Positions 49,413 to 60,144 of a DNA stretch of 64,000 nt are shown here, piece after piece. The notes under the pieces were generated by a model that was not told the DNA's origin, made no database searches, and saw only the letters and a list, made by a program, of their open reading frames with translations. Origin of the DNA: Francisella orientalis FNO12. Its GTDB lineage: Bacteria; Pseudomonadota; Gammaproteobacteria; Francisellales; Francisellaceae. The stretch is taken from assembly GCF_001042525.2 (NCBI RefSeq), contig NZ_CP011921.2:1116001-1180000 (forward strand), given 5' to 3'. The first letter of the stretch is position 1. Every line of letters begins with the position of its first letter. A program made the position numbers and the translations under genes.

Positions 49413-50306
49413 TTATTTTTGAGCTAATAATCTATCATATCTAATAGCTATTTTCTTAAAATTACTTTGAATTTGCTCTTTAGTAAAATGCACAAATTCC
49501 TTATATAAACTATCATCATGCTTTTTTTGTTGCATAAATAGAGTTCGATACGTTCTCAAGTTAATGAGCAACTCATCTATAAGTATCAATATTTTCTTAT
49601 ATTCATAATATTTTTTCGTATCAGAAAACTCATACTTAGCATTTACTAGCATTTCATTAAGTTTAATATTTTTTTCGATTAAAAAAATAATTTTTCTATT
49701 TTCAACACTACGATCAACTTTATTCACAAGATCTTTAAGTTCAGAATAAATTCTATACATATCTCTACTAAAAAGTACCTTATTTTTTCGTCCTCTAGTG
49801 AGGAATGTTATCAGAACTATACTTAACGTCCCTATAGCTACACAAGTTACTCTAACAAAGAATAATTCTTTATCCCAGCCAATAAATAATCCAAAATACA
49901 TTACTAAATAAACATGTATAAAAAAAACACTAGTCGCATAATTTAAAAACATAGTGTACACATACAACGCTAAAGCAAAGCAGCATAAACCAGCAACCAA
50001 TGTAAAGTTATGTGGTATATTTTTTTGGATTAGTAACAATATTACAGATCCTATTGAAGTACCTAATAATGAGAAAATAACAATCGCTTTAGCTCTAGTA
50101 TAAACCACACTAGTACTCGTACTAGCAGCAACACTTACTACTGCGATAACTACCCAGTATATTCTATCCATAAAGCCATCATCGCCACTTAAACTAAATA
50201 TTAAATAACAAACTATTAACCCCACGATAGATGCCACAAAAACTCTTATAGCCAATAATGTTGTATCAGAGAGTTTATCTATATACCTATCTTTAAATAA
50301 GATCAT
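49413..50306 (-). CDS. FUSC-family membrane protein, second (C-terminal half-like) component
   Basis: The 297-residue protein has about six membrane helices between residues 15 and 165: TLLAIRVFVASIVGLIVCYL, a helix around YWVVIAVVSVAASTSTSVVY, then IVIFSLLGTSIGSVILLL and more. A charged helical cytosolic tail runs from about 175 to the end. The Y-W-V-V-I-A-V motif after helix 2 is typical of FUSC/AaeB-type exporters. It overlaps the 3' end of the first FUSC gene by 14 bp in another frame. Together the two have the length and two-fold layout of one AaeB/YccS-type protein, so they probably act as a pair. Confidence 0.78.
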   Translation of the reverse strand: MILFKDRYIDKLSDTTLLAIRVFVASIVGLIVCYLIFSLSGDDGFMDRIYWVVIAVVSVAASTSTSVVYTRAKAIVIFSLLGTSIGSVILLLIQKNIPHNFTLVAGLCCFALALYVYTMFLNYATSVFFIHVYLVMYFGLFIGWDKELFFVRVTCVAIGTLSIVLITFLTRGRKNKVLFSRDMYRIYSELKDLVNKVDRSVENRKIIFLIEKNIKLNEMLVNAKYEFSDTKKYYEYKKILILIDELLINLRTYRTLFMQQKKHDDSLYKEFVHFTKEQIQSNFKKIAIRYDRLLAQK

Positions 50307-51372
50307 AGTATGCCTCTCTAATATTTTCTAAACCGATCAGCATATCATCTAAAAATAATAAACTACTAAACAAAAGCTTCCTTTTTTGTTTATCATTTTG
50401 ATATTTATGGATATAGTTCATTTCAAACTTATATTTAAGATGAGATATATCTTCTGACTTTTTTTCAAAAATCTCAGTAGACTTTTGTATATATAACATC
50501 AAAAACATTGTATTTTTATAAATTTTCTCCAAATCTTGTGATAGATTTTTTGACTCATTTTCTTCAAATTCCAAGCGGACATAATCAACAGTAAGTTTTT
50601 TATAAACTAATAGAAACTTTGATGTTAAACGATTAAAAACTATCAAATTATGACTTAAATAGCGCCACTGTTCCTGATGACTTTTACGTAAAAACATCAA
50701 ACCATGATTTTTAAATGAATTTATATTTTGATATTTCAAATTACTTACTTCAACGATATTTGATTGAGTAAATCTTCTATATTTTGACTTTTCAAATGTA
50801 TCAATATAGTTACGCACAAAATTTTTCAAAAACTCATTAAATACTTTACTAACATCATCAGCTTTCATTAACTTGTAGTTTCTGATAATCACTAGATAAA
50901 CAATCAAACCAATCACAATCGCTGTGAGAATAAAATGTAAGTGATTATCTTTTTCCAACGGATAACGCACAAAACAGATACAAGTTATAACAACAATCAT
51001 CATGGGAAATACAGCAAATGCTTCTCCAAACCTTCTAAACCAAAATGCTATAAAAGCGACAAATACTATTAGCATAAAGTTAGTTTCAAAAAGAGGATGG
51101 ACATATGGAGATATATTGACGATGACTATAGCTATAATCATATATAGTACAAAGGCTAAACGTTTGGCTTGTATACTTCCTAATAGAATACTTCCAGCCA
51201 AATTAGCCATGAACAAGATAATTATAATAACAAGATTTTTATCGATATCAAAAAATGCTGTAATACCTAAAAATGAAAAAAGTATAATTGCAGATTTGAT
51301 AGCTCCATTTTGAAATACTTTCATAGGATCTTGGTCAACATATTTATGATATATTTCACTGATGCTAAGCAC
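50293..51372 (-). CDS. FUSC-family membrane protein, first (N-terminal half-like) component
   Basis: The 359-residue protein has about six membrane helices between residues 25 and 165 (AIILFSFLGITAFFDIDKNL, FMANLAGSILLGSIQAKRLA, FVLYMIIAIVIVNISPYVHP and FAVFPMMIVVITCICFV). A long cytosolic helical domain follows from about 175 to 359. The pattern matches the first half of FUSC-type exporters such as YccS or AaeB. It is divergent from mnmG with about 143 bp between the starts. The substrate is unknown; relatives export aromatic acids or are linked to envelope stress. Confidence 0.78.
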   Translation of the reverse strand: MLSISEIYHKYVDQDPMKVFQNGAIKSAIILFSFLGITAFFDIDKNLVIIIILFMANLAGSILLGSIQAKRLAFVLYMIIAIVIVNISPYVHPLFETNFMLIVFVAFIAFWFRRFGEAFAVFPMMIVVITCICFVRYPLEKDNHLHFILTAIVIGLIVYLVIIRNYKLMKADDVSKVFNEFLKNFVRNYIDTFEKSKYRRFTQSNIVEVSNLKYQNINSFKNHGLMFLRKSHQEQWRYLSHNLIVFNRLTSKFLLVYKKLTVDYVRLEFEENESKNLSQDLEKIYKNTMFLMLYIQKSTEIFEKKSEDISHLKYKFEMNYIHKYQNDKQKRKLLFSSLLFLDDMLIGLENIREAYYDLI

Positions 51373-51515
51373 TTATAAATCAACTTTTAGGATACTTAAT
51401 ATGGTAGGAATTATATTGTAAAAGTTGCTTAATTAATATCATTAGAGTAGTTATTTTTGCTTTAAAATGTAGTAAAATTTAGTAGCATTTAAATAAAATA
51501 CATACTTATATCTTT

Positions 51516-53399
51516 ATGATTTATAACAACACTTATGATGTTATTGTTGTTGGTGGCGGTCATGCGGGCGTTGAAGCCGCGGCTGCTTCGGCACGTATAG
51601 GCGCAAAAACCCTATTACTTACTCACAATATTGACACAATTGGACAAATGTCTTGCAACCCTGCTATTGGTGGAATTGGCAAAGGCCACCTTGTTAAAGA
51701 GATTGATGCTATGGGTGGTATCATGGCAAAAGCTATTGATATGGCAGGTATCCAATTTAGAATTTTAAATTCTCGTAAAGGCCCGGCTGTAAGAGCAACA
51801 AGAGCTCAAGCAGATAGAGTACTATATAAAAAAGCTATTAACTCTCTACTAAATGATCAAGAGAATTTAGATATTTTCCAAGACTCCGTAGACGATTTGG
51901 TCGTTGAGAATGATATAGTATGTGGCTTTATAACTAAAATGGGCATCACTTTCAAATCAAAAAAGGTTGTACTCACTGTAGGTACATTCTTAGGAGGTAA
52001 AATACATATCGGCAAAGTATCTAAGGAAGGAGGTCGTGCGGGAGATCAACCATCAAATGCATTAGCTGCTCGCTTAAGAGCATTGCCGTTTAGAGTTGAT
52101 AGACTTAAAACAGGTACCCCTCCACGTATAGACTGCCGAAGTGTCAATTTTAGCGTTATGGATGTGCAACACGGTGATACTCCAACACCATATTTTTCAT
52201 TTTTTTCAAAAGGAAAGATTGAGCATCTAAGACAAATACCTTGCTATATAACCTACACCAACTCAAAGACTCATGAAATTATTACAAATAATCTTGATAA
52301 ATCGGCAATGTATGGTGGACTAATAGAAGGTATAGGTCCTCGTTACTGTCCATCTATTGAAGATAAAGTGGTCAGATTTGCAGAAAAAGACAGACATCAA
52401 ATCTTTGTCGAACCTGAAGGGTTAAATAGCATTGAACTATATCCAAATGGTTTATCAACTAGCCTACCATTTGAAGTACAATGTGACTATATACGCTCAA
52501 TTAAAGGCTTCGAAAATGCCTTTATTATGAGACCTGGTTATGCAATAGAATATGATTTCTTTGATCCTAGAGATCTCAAACCTACACTTGAGACTAAACA
52601 TATCAAAAACTTATTTTTTGCAGGACAAATCAATGGTACTACAGGCTACGAGGAGGCAGGTGCCCAAGGTTTAGTAGCTGGAATTAATGCTGCAATTAGT
52701 ATAGATAGTGATAAATCATGGTATCCAACGCGCTCAAATAGCTACATGGGTGTTTTGATAGATGATTTGATAACAAAAGGTACCAAAGAGCCTTATCGTA
52801 TGTTTACATCTCGTGCCGAGTATAGACTAATTTTACGTGAAGATAATGCAGATCTAAGACTATCGGATAAAGCATGTGAACTAGGGCTGCTAAACAAGCA
52901 AGATCAAGAGTTTTTTATCAATAAAAAAACATCTATAGATGAAAATATAACTATGATGAAAAATACTTGGATAGGTCCTCAAACACAAAAAGCTCGTGAT
53001 TTAGAAAAATTTTTAGATAAGAAAATGACTCGAGAAAGCACTCTTTTTGATTTGTTAAAACGTCCTGAATTAGACTATAAAAAATTACAGCAAATTCCTG
53101 ATATAAACTTAAAGCTAGAGAATGAAGATATAATTGAACAAATAGAAATATCTGCCAAATATTCTGGCTATATAGAGCGTCAAAATAAAGATATAGCTAA
53201 AATTTCAACACTAGAATTAAAAGCGATACCAGAAAACTTCGACTATTCACAAGTTAAGGGTTTATCTAATGAAGTGCTTCAAAAATTAACAGAACAAAGA
53301 CCTACTACTCTTGGTGAAGCATCTCGAATTCCTGGAGTTACTCCTGCAGCTGTGTCATTATTGACTATATACATGAAAAAAACTGGTTTTATAAAATAG
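51516..53399 (+). CDS. mnmG: tRNA uridine-5-carboxymethylaminomethyl modification enzyme MnmG (GidA)
   Basis: The 627 residues are full length. The FAD motif is [20 protein letters not shown], and [20 protein letters not shown] carries a conserved cysteine. [13 protein letters not shown] has the second catalytic Cys, and [20 protein letters not shown] is the family signature. The C-terminal helical domain ([20 protein letters not shown]) binds MnmE and tRNA. MnmG and MnmE make cmnm5U34 in tRNAs, the substrate of the MnmC-like FAD protein at 23385. It is the first gene of a tight four-gene run ending with rpiA. Confidence 0.98.
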   Translation: MIYNNTYDVIVVGGGHAGVEAAAASARIGAKTLLLTHNIDTIGQMSCNPAIGGIGKGHLVKEIDAMGGIMAKAIDMAGIQFRILNSRKGPAVRATRAQADRVLYKKAINSLLNDQENLDIFQDSVDDLVVENDIVCGFITKMGITFKSKKVVLTVGTFLGGKIHIGKVSKEGGRAGDQPSNALAARLRALPFRVDRLKTGTPPRIDCRSVNFSVMDVQHGDTPTPYFSFFSKGKIEHLRQIPCYITYTNSKTHEIITNNLDKSAMYGGLIEGIGPRYCPSIEDKVVRFAEKDRHQIFVEPEGLNSIELYPNGLSTSLPFEVQCDYIRSIKGFENAFIMRPGYAIEYDFFDPRDLKPTLETKHIKNLFFAGQINGTTGYEEAGAQGLVAGINAAISIDSDKSWYPTRSNSYMGVLIDDLITKGTKEPYRMFTSRAEYRLILREDNADLRLSDKACELGLLNKQDQEFFINKKTSIDENITMMKNTWIGPQTQKARDLEKFLDKKMTRESTLFDLLKRPELDYKKLQQIPDINLKLENEDIIEQIEISAKYSGYIERQNKDIAKISTLELKAIPENFDYSQVKGLSNEVLQKLTEQRPTTLGEASRIPGVTPAAVSLLTIYMKKTGFIK

Positions 53400-53411
53400 G
53401 AAGTATTTATT

Positions 53412-53801
53412 ATGATAAAAGACTTTTTTAAGATAGTAGTTTTAACAGTATTAGCATCAGCACTTCTTTCATGTGCTACAAAGCAAAAATATATAGATCA
53501 ACAAAAAGCATGGATTGGTAAAAATATCTATTCCTATACCCAAGAATTCGGCATGCCTAACAATGTAATTCAAGTCTCACCAGATCCTGATATCGAGACT
53601 TATGTATATGTACGCAAAGCGGTTAATCCAAATACTCCTGCTTATGCTGGAAGCCCAATGAATAGCTTAATAATGGCAAACAGAAATCCTCATTTTGTTC
53701 AATTTGGGGCTTTAATGTGCACGACTTGGGTTTCATATAACAAAAATACTAAGCTGATCATAAACATAACATTCCGCGGTAACTACTGCGCTATCAACTA
53801 G
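53412..53801 (+). CDS. Predicted outer-membrane lipoprotein, unknown function
   Basis: The 129-residue protein has a lipoprotein signal with the lipobox LLSC (VVLTVLASALLSCATKQK), so the mature chain starts at Cys22 or so. The rest is soluble, with GMPNNVIQVSPDPDIETYVY, a small-protein-A-like pattern of a lipoprotein that modulates envelope assembly, but I cannot place it in a family. Two further cysteines occur (LMCTTWV and NYCAIN). It follows mnmG by 12 bp and precedes the transporter by 19 bp, so it is part of the operon. Confidence 0.75.
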   Translation: MIKDFFKIVVLTVLASALLSCATKQKYIDQQKAWIGKNIYSYTQEFGMPNNVIQVSPDPDIETYVYVRKAVNPNTPAYAGSPMNSLIMANRNPHFVQFGALMCTTWVSYNKNTKLIINITFRGNYCAIN

Positions 53802-53820
53802 CATCAAACAGGAAGATTTA

Positions 53821-55191
53821 ATGAATATTAAACAGACTTCAACACCTCTAGTTACCGGACTTGTATCTGCCTCTATATGTTTCAGTTTTGGATTTTTTTC
53901 AAATGTTTTTAAATACAATGGATTAGAGTTTTTTTATGCCTATATAGCATTTTTAGTGCTACTATGCTACCCAATGAACCTAATAGCAATATATTTTCAA
54001 AAAGCTTATCCTGACTTAAATTTACATAGTAAATTAGTTTATAAAATTACTGGCAGCTCTAAATTTAGACCTATCAGTATCTTATTAACCGGTATAATGA
54101 TTATTCTTGTAGCTCTTGTTATGTTTAATATGTCTACTTATGTTTTAGATTTTTTTGATAATATACCCGCAATAGATAGATTAAGTGACCAGAGCCTTCA
54201 GTTTAGTAGTAATTTTCCAATATACACATCTCTACTCGCTGTATTTGCTGCCATTTTTTTGATGTTCATACTTGCTGATAAGCAAAAGATAAACCTGAAT
54301 GAGACGCTAAAAACCACAGCTCATATATCACTATATTTAGTAACTATTCTAATGTTAATTGTAATATATACACCTCAAGGAATTATTGGAATAAAGGATT
54401 TTCTTTTTGATATAAATTATCAAAAAGTTGAGCAGCTTCGCTCCATGTTTGGACTAGCTTTACTTTATGCAATACTAAGCAACCTTATCTCCGTAGCATT
54501 TTATAAAAACATTATAAATATTGGTGGCAATGATTTTGGTAAGTTAAAAACCAGTGCCTTTAAAAGTATATTCTACAATATAGTCTTTTCATTTATGATA
54601 TGTATAACCATATATGCTATATTAGGCGACTATAGAAGTTATCTTCAACCTATAGAGGGTTTACAAATCACGACTATTTTCACAATAGTTAAAATAAACT
54701 ATCCTATGTATTATCTACTACTTGAAGTAATATTTACTATTCTTAATCTTGTTGTTTTTGTTACATCCTTGAAGTATATTTTCCAAATCGGTACTAAGCT
54801 ATATACTAAGCTACTAATTCTATTAATTCCTTTTATTATAACTACATTTTTTATAGAGTCAGGTATTGCTTATATTGATTTTTCTAACATGATTGCTCTC
54901 CACATCATCATCATTTTCATTTTCCTATTTGATGTATTTATCACTGGCTGGATTTATGATGCACAAAGACTTAGTTACGAGATACTCAAAAATACAAATA
55001 CTAAATTATCACCTATATTTAATATAACACTAAGAATTCTCATACCATTTATATGCATCATTATAGCTATTGGCTATATATTTTTACCAATGCCTATTCT
55101 ATGGCAGTTTATAGCAGCTATCGCATGTACTATTGTATATATAGTCAAAGGAAGTGTTTTTAGTAAAATATTTAACAAGAGAAAATTCTAA
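53821..55191 (+). CDS. Multi-spanning transporter, possibly NSS/SNF (LeuT-fold) family
   Basis: The 456-residue protein has eleven or twelve hydrophobic helices. The N-terminal [20 protein letters not shown] followed by [20 protein letters not shown] resembles the first two helices of NSS-type LeuT-fold carriers, and [15 protein letters not shown] near residue 378 resembles their last third. However, the typical GNxWRFP motif of helix 1 is absent. It could therefore be a divergent NSS member or another APC-superfamily carrier. Start codon choice is supported by a GGAAG site 6 bp upstream. It ends one base before rpiA. Confidence 0.55.
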   Translation: MNIKQTSTPLVTGLVSASICFSFGFFSNVFKYNGLEFFYAYIAFLVLLCYPMNLIAIYFQKAYPDLNLHSKLVYKITGSSKFRPISILLTGIMIILVALVMFNMSTYVLDFFDNIPAIDRLSDQSLQFSSNFPIYTSLLAVFAAIFLMFILADKQKINLNETLKTTAHISLYLVTILMLIVIYTPQGIIGIKDFLFDINYQKVEQLRSMFGLALLYAILSNLISVAFYKNIINIGGNDFGKLKTSAFKSIFYNIVFSFMICITIYAILGDYRSYLQPIEGLQITTIFTIVKINYPMYYLLLEVIFTILNLVVFVTSLKYIFQIGTKLYTKLLILLIPFIITTFFIESGIAYIDFSNMIALHIIIIFIFLFDVFITGWIYDAQRLSYEILKNTNTKLSPIFNITLRILIPFICIIIAIGYIFLPMPILWQFIAAIACTIVYIVKGSVFSKIFNKRKF

Positions 55192-55192
55192 A

Positions 55193-55867
55193 ATGTTTTT
55201 TAATAAAAAAAATAATCAAAATGAGTTAAAAAAAGCTGCAGCTATAGAAGCTGCAAAACATATTAAATCAGAAATTGTTTTAGGAGTTGGTACAGGAAGT
55301 ACTGTAACTTTTCTGATTGAAGAACTTGTAAATTACAAAGATAAAATAAAATCAGTTGTATCAAGTTCTGAAGATTCTACATCAAAACTTAAAGCATTAG
55401 GTTTTGATGTAGTTGATCTTAACTATGCTGGCGAGATTGATTTATATATTGATGGTGCTGATGAGTGTAATAACCACAAAGAACTAATTAAAGGTGGTGG
55501 TGCTGCTCTTACGCGTGAGAAAATATGTGTTGCAGCAGCAAAAAAATTCATCTGCATTATTGATGAATCTAAAAAAGTAAATACTCTAGGAAAGTTTATT
55601 CTTCCTGTAGAAGTTATCCCAATGGCTAGAAGTTATGTTGCTAGGGAGATAGTTAAGCTAGGTGGTCAACCTGTATATAGAGAACAAACTATTACTGACA
55701 ATGGTAACGTAATTCTCGATGTATATAATCTAAAAATAGACAACCCTCTAAAGCTTGAAACTGAACTAAATCAAATTACAGGTATTGTAACTAATGGTAT
55801 CTTTGCCCTTAAACCTGCTGACACTGTAATTATGGCTAAGAAAGATGGTAGTATTGAAAGTTTTTAA
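55193..55867 (+). CDS. rpiA: Ribose-5-phosphate isomerase A
   Basis: I choose ATG 55193 (224 residues); a longer frame from 55154 would overlap the transporter. Motifs are [17 protein letters not shown] (about residue 27), [35 protein letters not shown] with the catalytic acidic residues (about 83 to 100), and [19 protein letters not shown]. It ends [20 protein letters not shown]. RpiA interconverts ribose-5-phosphate and ribulose-5-phosphate in the pentose phosphate pathway. It is the last gene of the mnmG run. Confidence 0.97.
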   Translation: MFFNKKNNQNELKKAAAIEAAKHIKSEIVLGVGTGSTVTFLIEELVNYKDKIKSVVSSSEDSTSKLKALGFDVVDLNYAGEIDLYIDGADECNNHKELIKGGGAALTREKICVAAAKKFICIIDESKKVNTLGKFILPVEVIPMARSYVAREIVKLGGQPVYREQTITDNGNVILDVYNLKIDNPLKLETELNQITGIVTNGIFALKPADTVIMAKKDGSIESF

Positions 55868-55875
55868 TTCTTTTA

Positions 55876-56738
55876 TTATGGTAGTGGAATAAACTCTTCC
55901 TCATCACCATATACTTTTTTAAACCTGCTATTTTTCCAATCATCTTTTACTTTTTTGATTCTATCTTTATTACTTGAGACAAAATTCCATTCTATAAATC
56001 TATGCGAAAGCTTATCTCCACTAATTATAACAATATGAGAATCTAATAAAGCATCTAACTTATAAAGATTTAAACTATCTATTATAAGCATAGTATAACT
56101 ATTTATTATTTGCTTATTATATTCAACCCTACCCTTAATAACATAAATTGCTAATTCTTCTTCTATAGGAAGATCAATGGAAAGATTTTTAGGAATATTA
56201 ACCTCAATATATAAAGTTTGACAATATGTTTTAACTGGAGAGCTATATCCATAAGCATCACTAATTAAAAGCTTAAAGCTTACACTACTATTATTGATAA
56301 ATTTTGGTAATTCATCATTACGATAATTATAGAAAGCAGGTGAAATTTCTTCAAATGCTTCAGGTAAAGCATGCCAAAGTTGAATCCCATGAAGAGTTCG
56401 GGTTTTTAACTTTAATTCTTCTCTTTCACGTTCAGAATGCGTTATACCCTTACCAGCTACCATAATATTTATTTCTCCAGGTAATATTGGTTGAGCATTA
56501 CCTAACGAATCTCGATGGAATATCTCTCCTTCAAACAGATAAGTAACTGTTGCTAAATTAATATGAGGATGAGGTTTAACATTTATGCCATCATCGCCAC
56601 TTAATAATTCAGTCGGTCCAAAATGATCAAAAAATATCCATGGACCTACCATTCTCTGCTTTGATGTAGGTAAGACTCTTCTAACTTCAAAACACCTAAA
56701 TTTTTAGTTTTTACATCAATTATATGTTGTATTGCCAT
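55876..56738 (-). pseudogene. Pirin-family cupin protein, frameshifted near the N-terminus
   Basis: ATG 56738 reads MAIQHIIDVKTKNLGVL, then the frame slips near 56690 and continues as EVRRVLPTSKQRMVGPWIFF, the pirin start pattern. The rest is unbroken: GINVKPHPHINLATVTYLFE (metal-binding His), NIMVAGKGITHSEREREELK and LHGIQLWHALPEAFEEISPA, ending EDEEFIPLP-like at 55876. Pirins are cupin-fold metal proteins, some with quercetinase activity. The single slip removes the natural start. The 258-codon frame from the ATG at 56652 keeps the metal site and might still be made, so status is uncertain. Confidence 0.8.
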
Positions 56739-56800
56739 GCATATACCTCTTTAAATATAATATATGTTCAAATATGCTAACTAACTATAGTTTCAATAAA

Positions 56801-57733
56801 TTAATTCACCTTTTCTTCAACTGTAGCTCAAGAAGTAACTAATCTTACTAATGAGTTTTTATTATCAATTTCACTCATTACAAAGAAAGTAAATTTTTCC
56901 TGAAGTACTTTTATCATTGTGTTTGGTAATGTAGCAAAAATTTAATTGCTCTCTACAGGTTGTAAGAGCATATAACCAGCATTAACTATTCCTTTAGAAA
57001 GTTTCTCTGCCATATTATTTGCATGACTTGCTAGATCAAAAAAAAGATTATTAGAAAATAACTCCCTAAATTGAAGTCCTAACACTCTACCTTTTACTAA
57101 TAGCGCTCCTCTTTGCTTAATATTAAATCCAAACTCTTCAGCTAGATTTTTATTTGGAATAACTATTGCTTCTCCAAATAAAATTCCAGCTTTAGTCCCA
57201 CCAATCCAAAATATATCTGAAAACTCTGCAATATCAGCTAAACTTAAATCACTATCTTTAGCAGTCAATGCCGCACCCAATCTTGCACCATCAATAAATA
57301 ATAATAAATTATTTTGTTTACAAACCTCTGATAGCTTCTGTAATTCTTCTTTTGTATATAGTTCCTAATTCTGTTGAGTTAGAAATATATACTAATTTAG
57401 GTTTTGCCATATGAGGAGCATGAGAGTTATTTTTAATAACTTCTTTGATATCATTAGATATTAATTTTCCATTATCAGAAAAAAACTGAAATAATCTTAT
57501 GTCCTGTAGCCTCAATTGCACCAGCCTCACGTAAAGCAATATGCCCACTACTAGCAGAAATTACAGCCTCATATGGATTCAAAATACTTGAAATACATAT
57601 CAGATTAGCAAGAGTTCCTCCAGCAACAAAATATACCTCTACATTATACTTTATTAAGGTGTTTGCAGATTAACTCCCTTGCCTGACTAGAATATTCATC
57701 ATTCCCAAAAACACCTCTGTAAGCTATATAGCA
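56801..57733 (-). pseudogene. Low-specificity threonine aldolase (LtaE-like), truncated and broken
   Basis: Reading from about 57733 across frames gives VFGNDEYSSQARELICKHLN, VEVYFVAGGTLANLICISSI, then ISNSTELGTIYTKEELQKLS, LFIDGARLGAALTAKDSDLS and FWIGGTKAGILFGEAIVIPN with the PLP lysine in GGTKAG. Lesions are frameshifts near 57490 and 57360, an in-frame stop after PVESN (56942), and TGA for Trp at 56828-56830 in LVTS-ATVEE. The stop of the original frame is at 56801. The first 30 or so residues are missing; at about 57733 the sequence turns into a plus-strand fragment. The enzyme would cleave threonine to glycine and acetaldehyde. Confidence 0.85.
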
Positions 57734-58219
57734 AAATATTTCTCATTTGATACAGAAAGTACTCTTGCAGATATCTATAAACAAATTTATACTCAACTTA
57801 AATCTCCTTTTGCTGTTGCAGGATGTGTTCAGTTTTCACAAGTGAATGCAGAAGCTATAACTAAAGCACCTATAAATAGTGAAGATATCTTTACAAATAG
57901 TCAAAATTATTATGATGAGAAAAAATATGAAGATACAGATGTAAACTTTGCTATTATAGGTGTAGTAAGCAATCCTTATGACAAAAAATTAGAAAAAATT
58001 AATCAAGAACTCTCATCTGTTTTATATCACAACCCTTTTGCAAATAAAAATAAGCTATTAACTCACACACATGGACTGATGCTTAATAAATCTATTATTG
58101 ATATTGAAAAAGTACATCCGCGCAATGCTAAAGAAGTCTTGCACATACAAGATCGATCATTAGTTCGTTATATCAAGCTTAAAGTTTATAAAATAAAAGG
58201 ACTTACCAAATACGCTTAA
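57734..58219 (+). pseudogene. 5'-truncated fragment of an unknown protein
   Basis: An open frame without a start begins near 57734 (FSFDTESTLADIYKQIYTQL) and runs without a stop to 58219, about 160 codons; the first ATG inside is at 57842. The protein continues SPFAVAGCVQFSQVNAEAIT, VNFAIIGVVSNPYDKKLEKI and LLTHTHGLMLNKSIIDIEKV. I do not recognise the family. It looks like a compact alpha/beta cytosolic protein. Its N-terminus is lost at the same point where the threonine aldolase N-terminus is lost, so a deletion has fused two divergent genes head to head. Confidence 0.6.
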
Positions 58220-58235
58220 ACTTATGAATAATAAT

Positions 58236-58937
58236 CTAAGTACTTTTTTTTCGCTCTAAAATAAATTTAAATATAAAAGGGAATAATGCCAATATCAACA
58301 AGACTATAATGGCTATTATAAATTTGTAATCAAATAAATTAGCTTGCCCCTGATGAGAACTCTTAAAATGAACTCCAAACCATACATATATAAATGTTAT
58401 GGGAATAATGCCAATCAAAGTAGTCAAAAAGAAGATACTGTTTTTAACTTTTAAAATTCCTGCCAGAATATTTGGAACAAAAAAAGGAATTGGTAAAATT
58501 CTAGAAATCAACAATATAGACACAGGATAATTTTCTACCAAAAATTTAAATCTTGAAACAATCTTAAATCTTGGGTTTGTCTGCACTTCTCCCCAATTGT
58601 ATTTAATGATTAAAAAAGCCAACATAGCTCCTAATGTAGCTGAGAATAGACAAATAAAAAAGCCCAATATTAACCCAAACAAAAGTCCTGCAAGTATTTT
58701 TAAAAATGGTTTGATTGGAATAGAAAAGAACACTGTTAAAATATATATACAAGCATAACTTAAAGACGCAAGTACTATATGGCCATCTATATAAGAACTA
58801 GCATCATAGTACGCTGAATTAATCTTATCTATATCTAAATATTTATAACCGTTAAAAATTAAAAACACAAAAATCCCTATACTTAAAAAAAAGAGTAAAA
58901 AAAGCCTTTTAACAAGTAAGGGATTTATAAATTTCAC
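58236..58937 (-). CDS. TVP38/TMEM64 (VTT-domain) membrane protein
   Basis: The 233-residue protein has about five to six membrane segments. The VTT-domain core is VFFSIPIKPFLKILAGLLFG (about residue 67), FSATLGAMLAFLIIKYNW, then the arginine-rich RFKFLVENYPVSILLISRIL and PIPFFVPNILAGILKVKNSI. These glycine and arginine positions are characteristic of the DedA/VTT superfamily, whose members flip or transport phospholipids or undecaprenyl phosphate. It lies 38 bp downstream of rplT on the same strand and might be read through from that operon. Confidence 0.88.
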   Translation of the reverse strand: MKFINPLLVKRLFLLFFLSIGIFVFLIFNGYKYLDIDKINSAYYDASSYIDGHIVLASLSYACIYILTVFFSIPIKPFLKILAGLLFGLILGFFICLFSATLGAMLAFLIIKYNWGEVQTNPRFKIVSRFKFLVENYPVSILLISRILPIPFFVPNILAGILKVKNSIFFLTTLIGIIPITFIYVWFGVHFKSSHQGQANLFDYKFIIAIIVLLILALFPFIFKFILERKKST

Positions 58938-58975
58938 AATATTTTATAAAGAAAAAATTTGATTAGAATACTCAA

Positions 58976-59332
58976 TTAAGCTAAAGCAGCTTTAGCTTTT
59001 TCAACTACTGCAGCAAATACATCTTTGTTATATACAGCAAGCTCAGCTAATGCTTTTCTATCTAATTCAACACCCGCTTTATTTAAACCGTTGATTAATT
59101 TGCTATAGCTAATATCGTGTTGTCTAGCAGCAGCATTGATACGAACAATCCAAAGTGATCTGAATGTTCTTTTCTTAACTTTACGGTCTCTATAAGCATA
59201 TTGACCCGCTTTAATTACAGCTTGTTTAGCTACTCTATATACTCTTGAACGAGCACCATAATAACCTTTAGCTTGTTTTAAAACCTTCTTATGACGTGCG
59301 CGTGCTGTTACGCCTCTTTTTACTCTTGACAT
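58976..59332 (-). CDS. rplT: 50S ribosomal protein L20
   Basis: The 118 residues match L20 over the full length: [60 protein letters not shown] and [21 protein letters not shown]20 is an early 23S rRNA-binding assembly protein. In gammaproteobacteria it also represses translation of its own rpmI-rplT mRNA. It follows rpmI by about 35 bp. Confidence 0.99.
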   Translation of the reverse strand: MSRVKRGVTARARHKKVLKQAKGYYGARSRVYRVAKQAVIKAGQYAYRDRKVKKRTFRSLWIVRINAAARQHDISYSKLINGLNKAGVELDRKALAELAVYNKDVFAAVVEKAKAALA

Positions 59333-59367
59333 GATTTAGTCTCCACTTTAAAAATTGATAAACAAAC

Positions 59368-59565
59368 TTATGCGTAAGGCATTTGTTGAACTAAACTAGC
59401 AGTATCAACTTTAGCTACTTGATTCATACCTCTTAAATGACGCTTTCTCTTAGTTGTCATTTTAGTATTGATATGAGCACGATTTGCACAACGGTGCTTG
59501 AAACCACCTTTACCAGTCTTTTTAAAGCGCTTAGCAGCACCACTCTTAGTTTTTAACTTAGGCAT
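59368..59565 (-). CDS. rpmI: 50S ribosomal protein L35
   Basis: The 65-residue basic protein reads [20 protein letters not shown], then [20 protein letters not shown], typical for L35. It lies 44 bp after infC and before rplT, the conserved infC-rpmI-rplT order. Confidence 0.99.
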   Translation of the reverse strand: MPKLKTKSGAAKRFKKTGKGGFKHRCANRAHINTKMTTKRKRHLRGMNQVAKVDTASLVQQMPYA

Positions 59566-59609
59566 TTTTAAATACTCCGCATTGTATTAATTGTTATTAT
59601 TTTGATTTA

Positions 59610-60131
59610 CTACTTTTTCTTTGGTCCTAAAACCATAATCATTTGACGACCTTCCATTTTAGGTTGGTGTTCCACCACACCGTACTCAGCCGCATCAGTT
59701 GCCATACGCTGAAGCATTTGCATGCCTAGCTCATTATGTGACATTTCTCTGCCTCTGAATTTTAATGTGACTTTTACTTTATCGCCTTTTTCAAGGAATT
59801 TTATCAGGTTGCGTAGTTTTACCTGGTAATCCCCTACATCAGTCACAGGTCTAAGTTTAATCTCTTTGATCTGTGTCTGCTTTTGGTTTTTTTTCGCTTG
59901 TGCTTTTTTCTTGCCTTGTTCAAACAAGAACTTACCGTAGTCCATCAAACGACAAACTGGCGGATTAGCATTTACTACCATTTCAACCAAATCAACATTA
60001 GCCTCTTCAGCCAATGCTAAAGCTTCGCTGATAGATACAACACCTATTTGCTGACCATCAACACCAACTAGGCGCACCTCTTTAGCTTTAATTTGCTCAT
60101 TTATAGGTGCTTTTTTATCCGTTGTTTTAAT
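59610..60131 (-). CDS. infC: Translation initiation factor IF-3 (AUU start)
   Basis: A start at GTG 60146 is possible (178 codons). I favour the in-frame ATT at 60131 because it sits 8 bases after a strong GGAGG (60144-60140). infC in many bacteria starts at AUU for autoregulation: IF-3 rejects its own non-canonical start codon when abundant. This gives 173 residues. The protein has [40 protein letters not shown], then the C-terminal domain [20 protein letters not shown] and [21 protein letters not shown]-3 keeps 30S subunits free and checks start codons. It lies just behind thrS. Confidence 0.95.
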   Translation of the reverse strand: MKTTDKKAPINEQIKAKEVRLVGVDGQQIGVVSISEALALAEEANVDLVEMVVNANPPVCRLMDYGKFLFEQGKKKAQAKKNQKQTQIKEIKLRPVTDVGDYQVKLRNLIKFLEKGDKVKVTLKFRGREMSHNELGMQMLQRMATDAAEYGVVEHQPKMEGRQMIMVLGPKKK

Positions 60132-60144
60132 AACTTTTTCCTCC
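60129..60144 (-). promoter_or_regulatory. infC ribosome-binding site and AUU initiation codon
   Basis: GGAGG at 60144-60140 (minus strand) is followed by an 8-base spacer and ATT at 60131-60129. The upstream GTG at 60146 overlaps the GGAGG itself and has no site of its own. This supports the ATT as the true start and IF-3 autoregulation, as known for E. coli infC. Confidence 0.8.

Noticed and set aside
58978-59003. Hairpin plus T-run at the 3' end of rplT
   Set aside because: The T-run is on the plus strand, while rplT is transcribed on the minus strand; the bases are the alanine-lysine codons of the L20 C-terminus.
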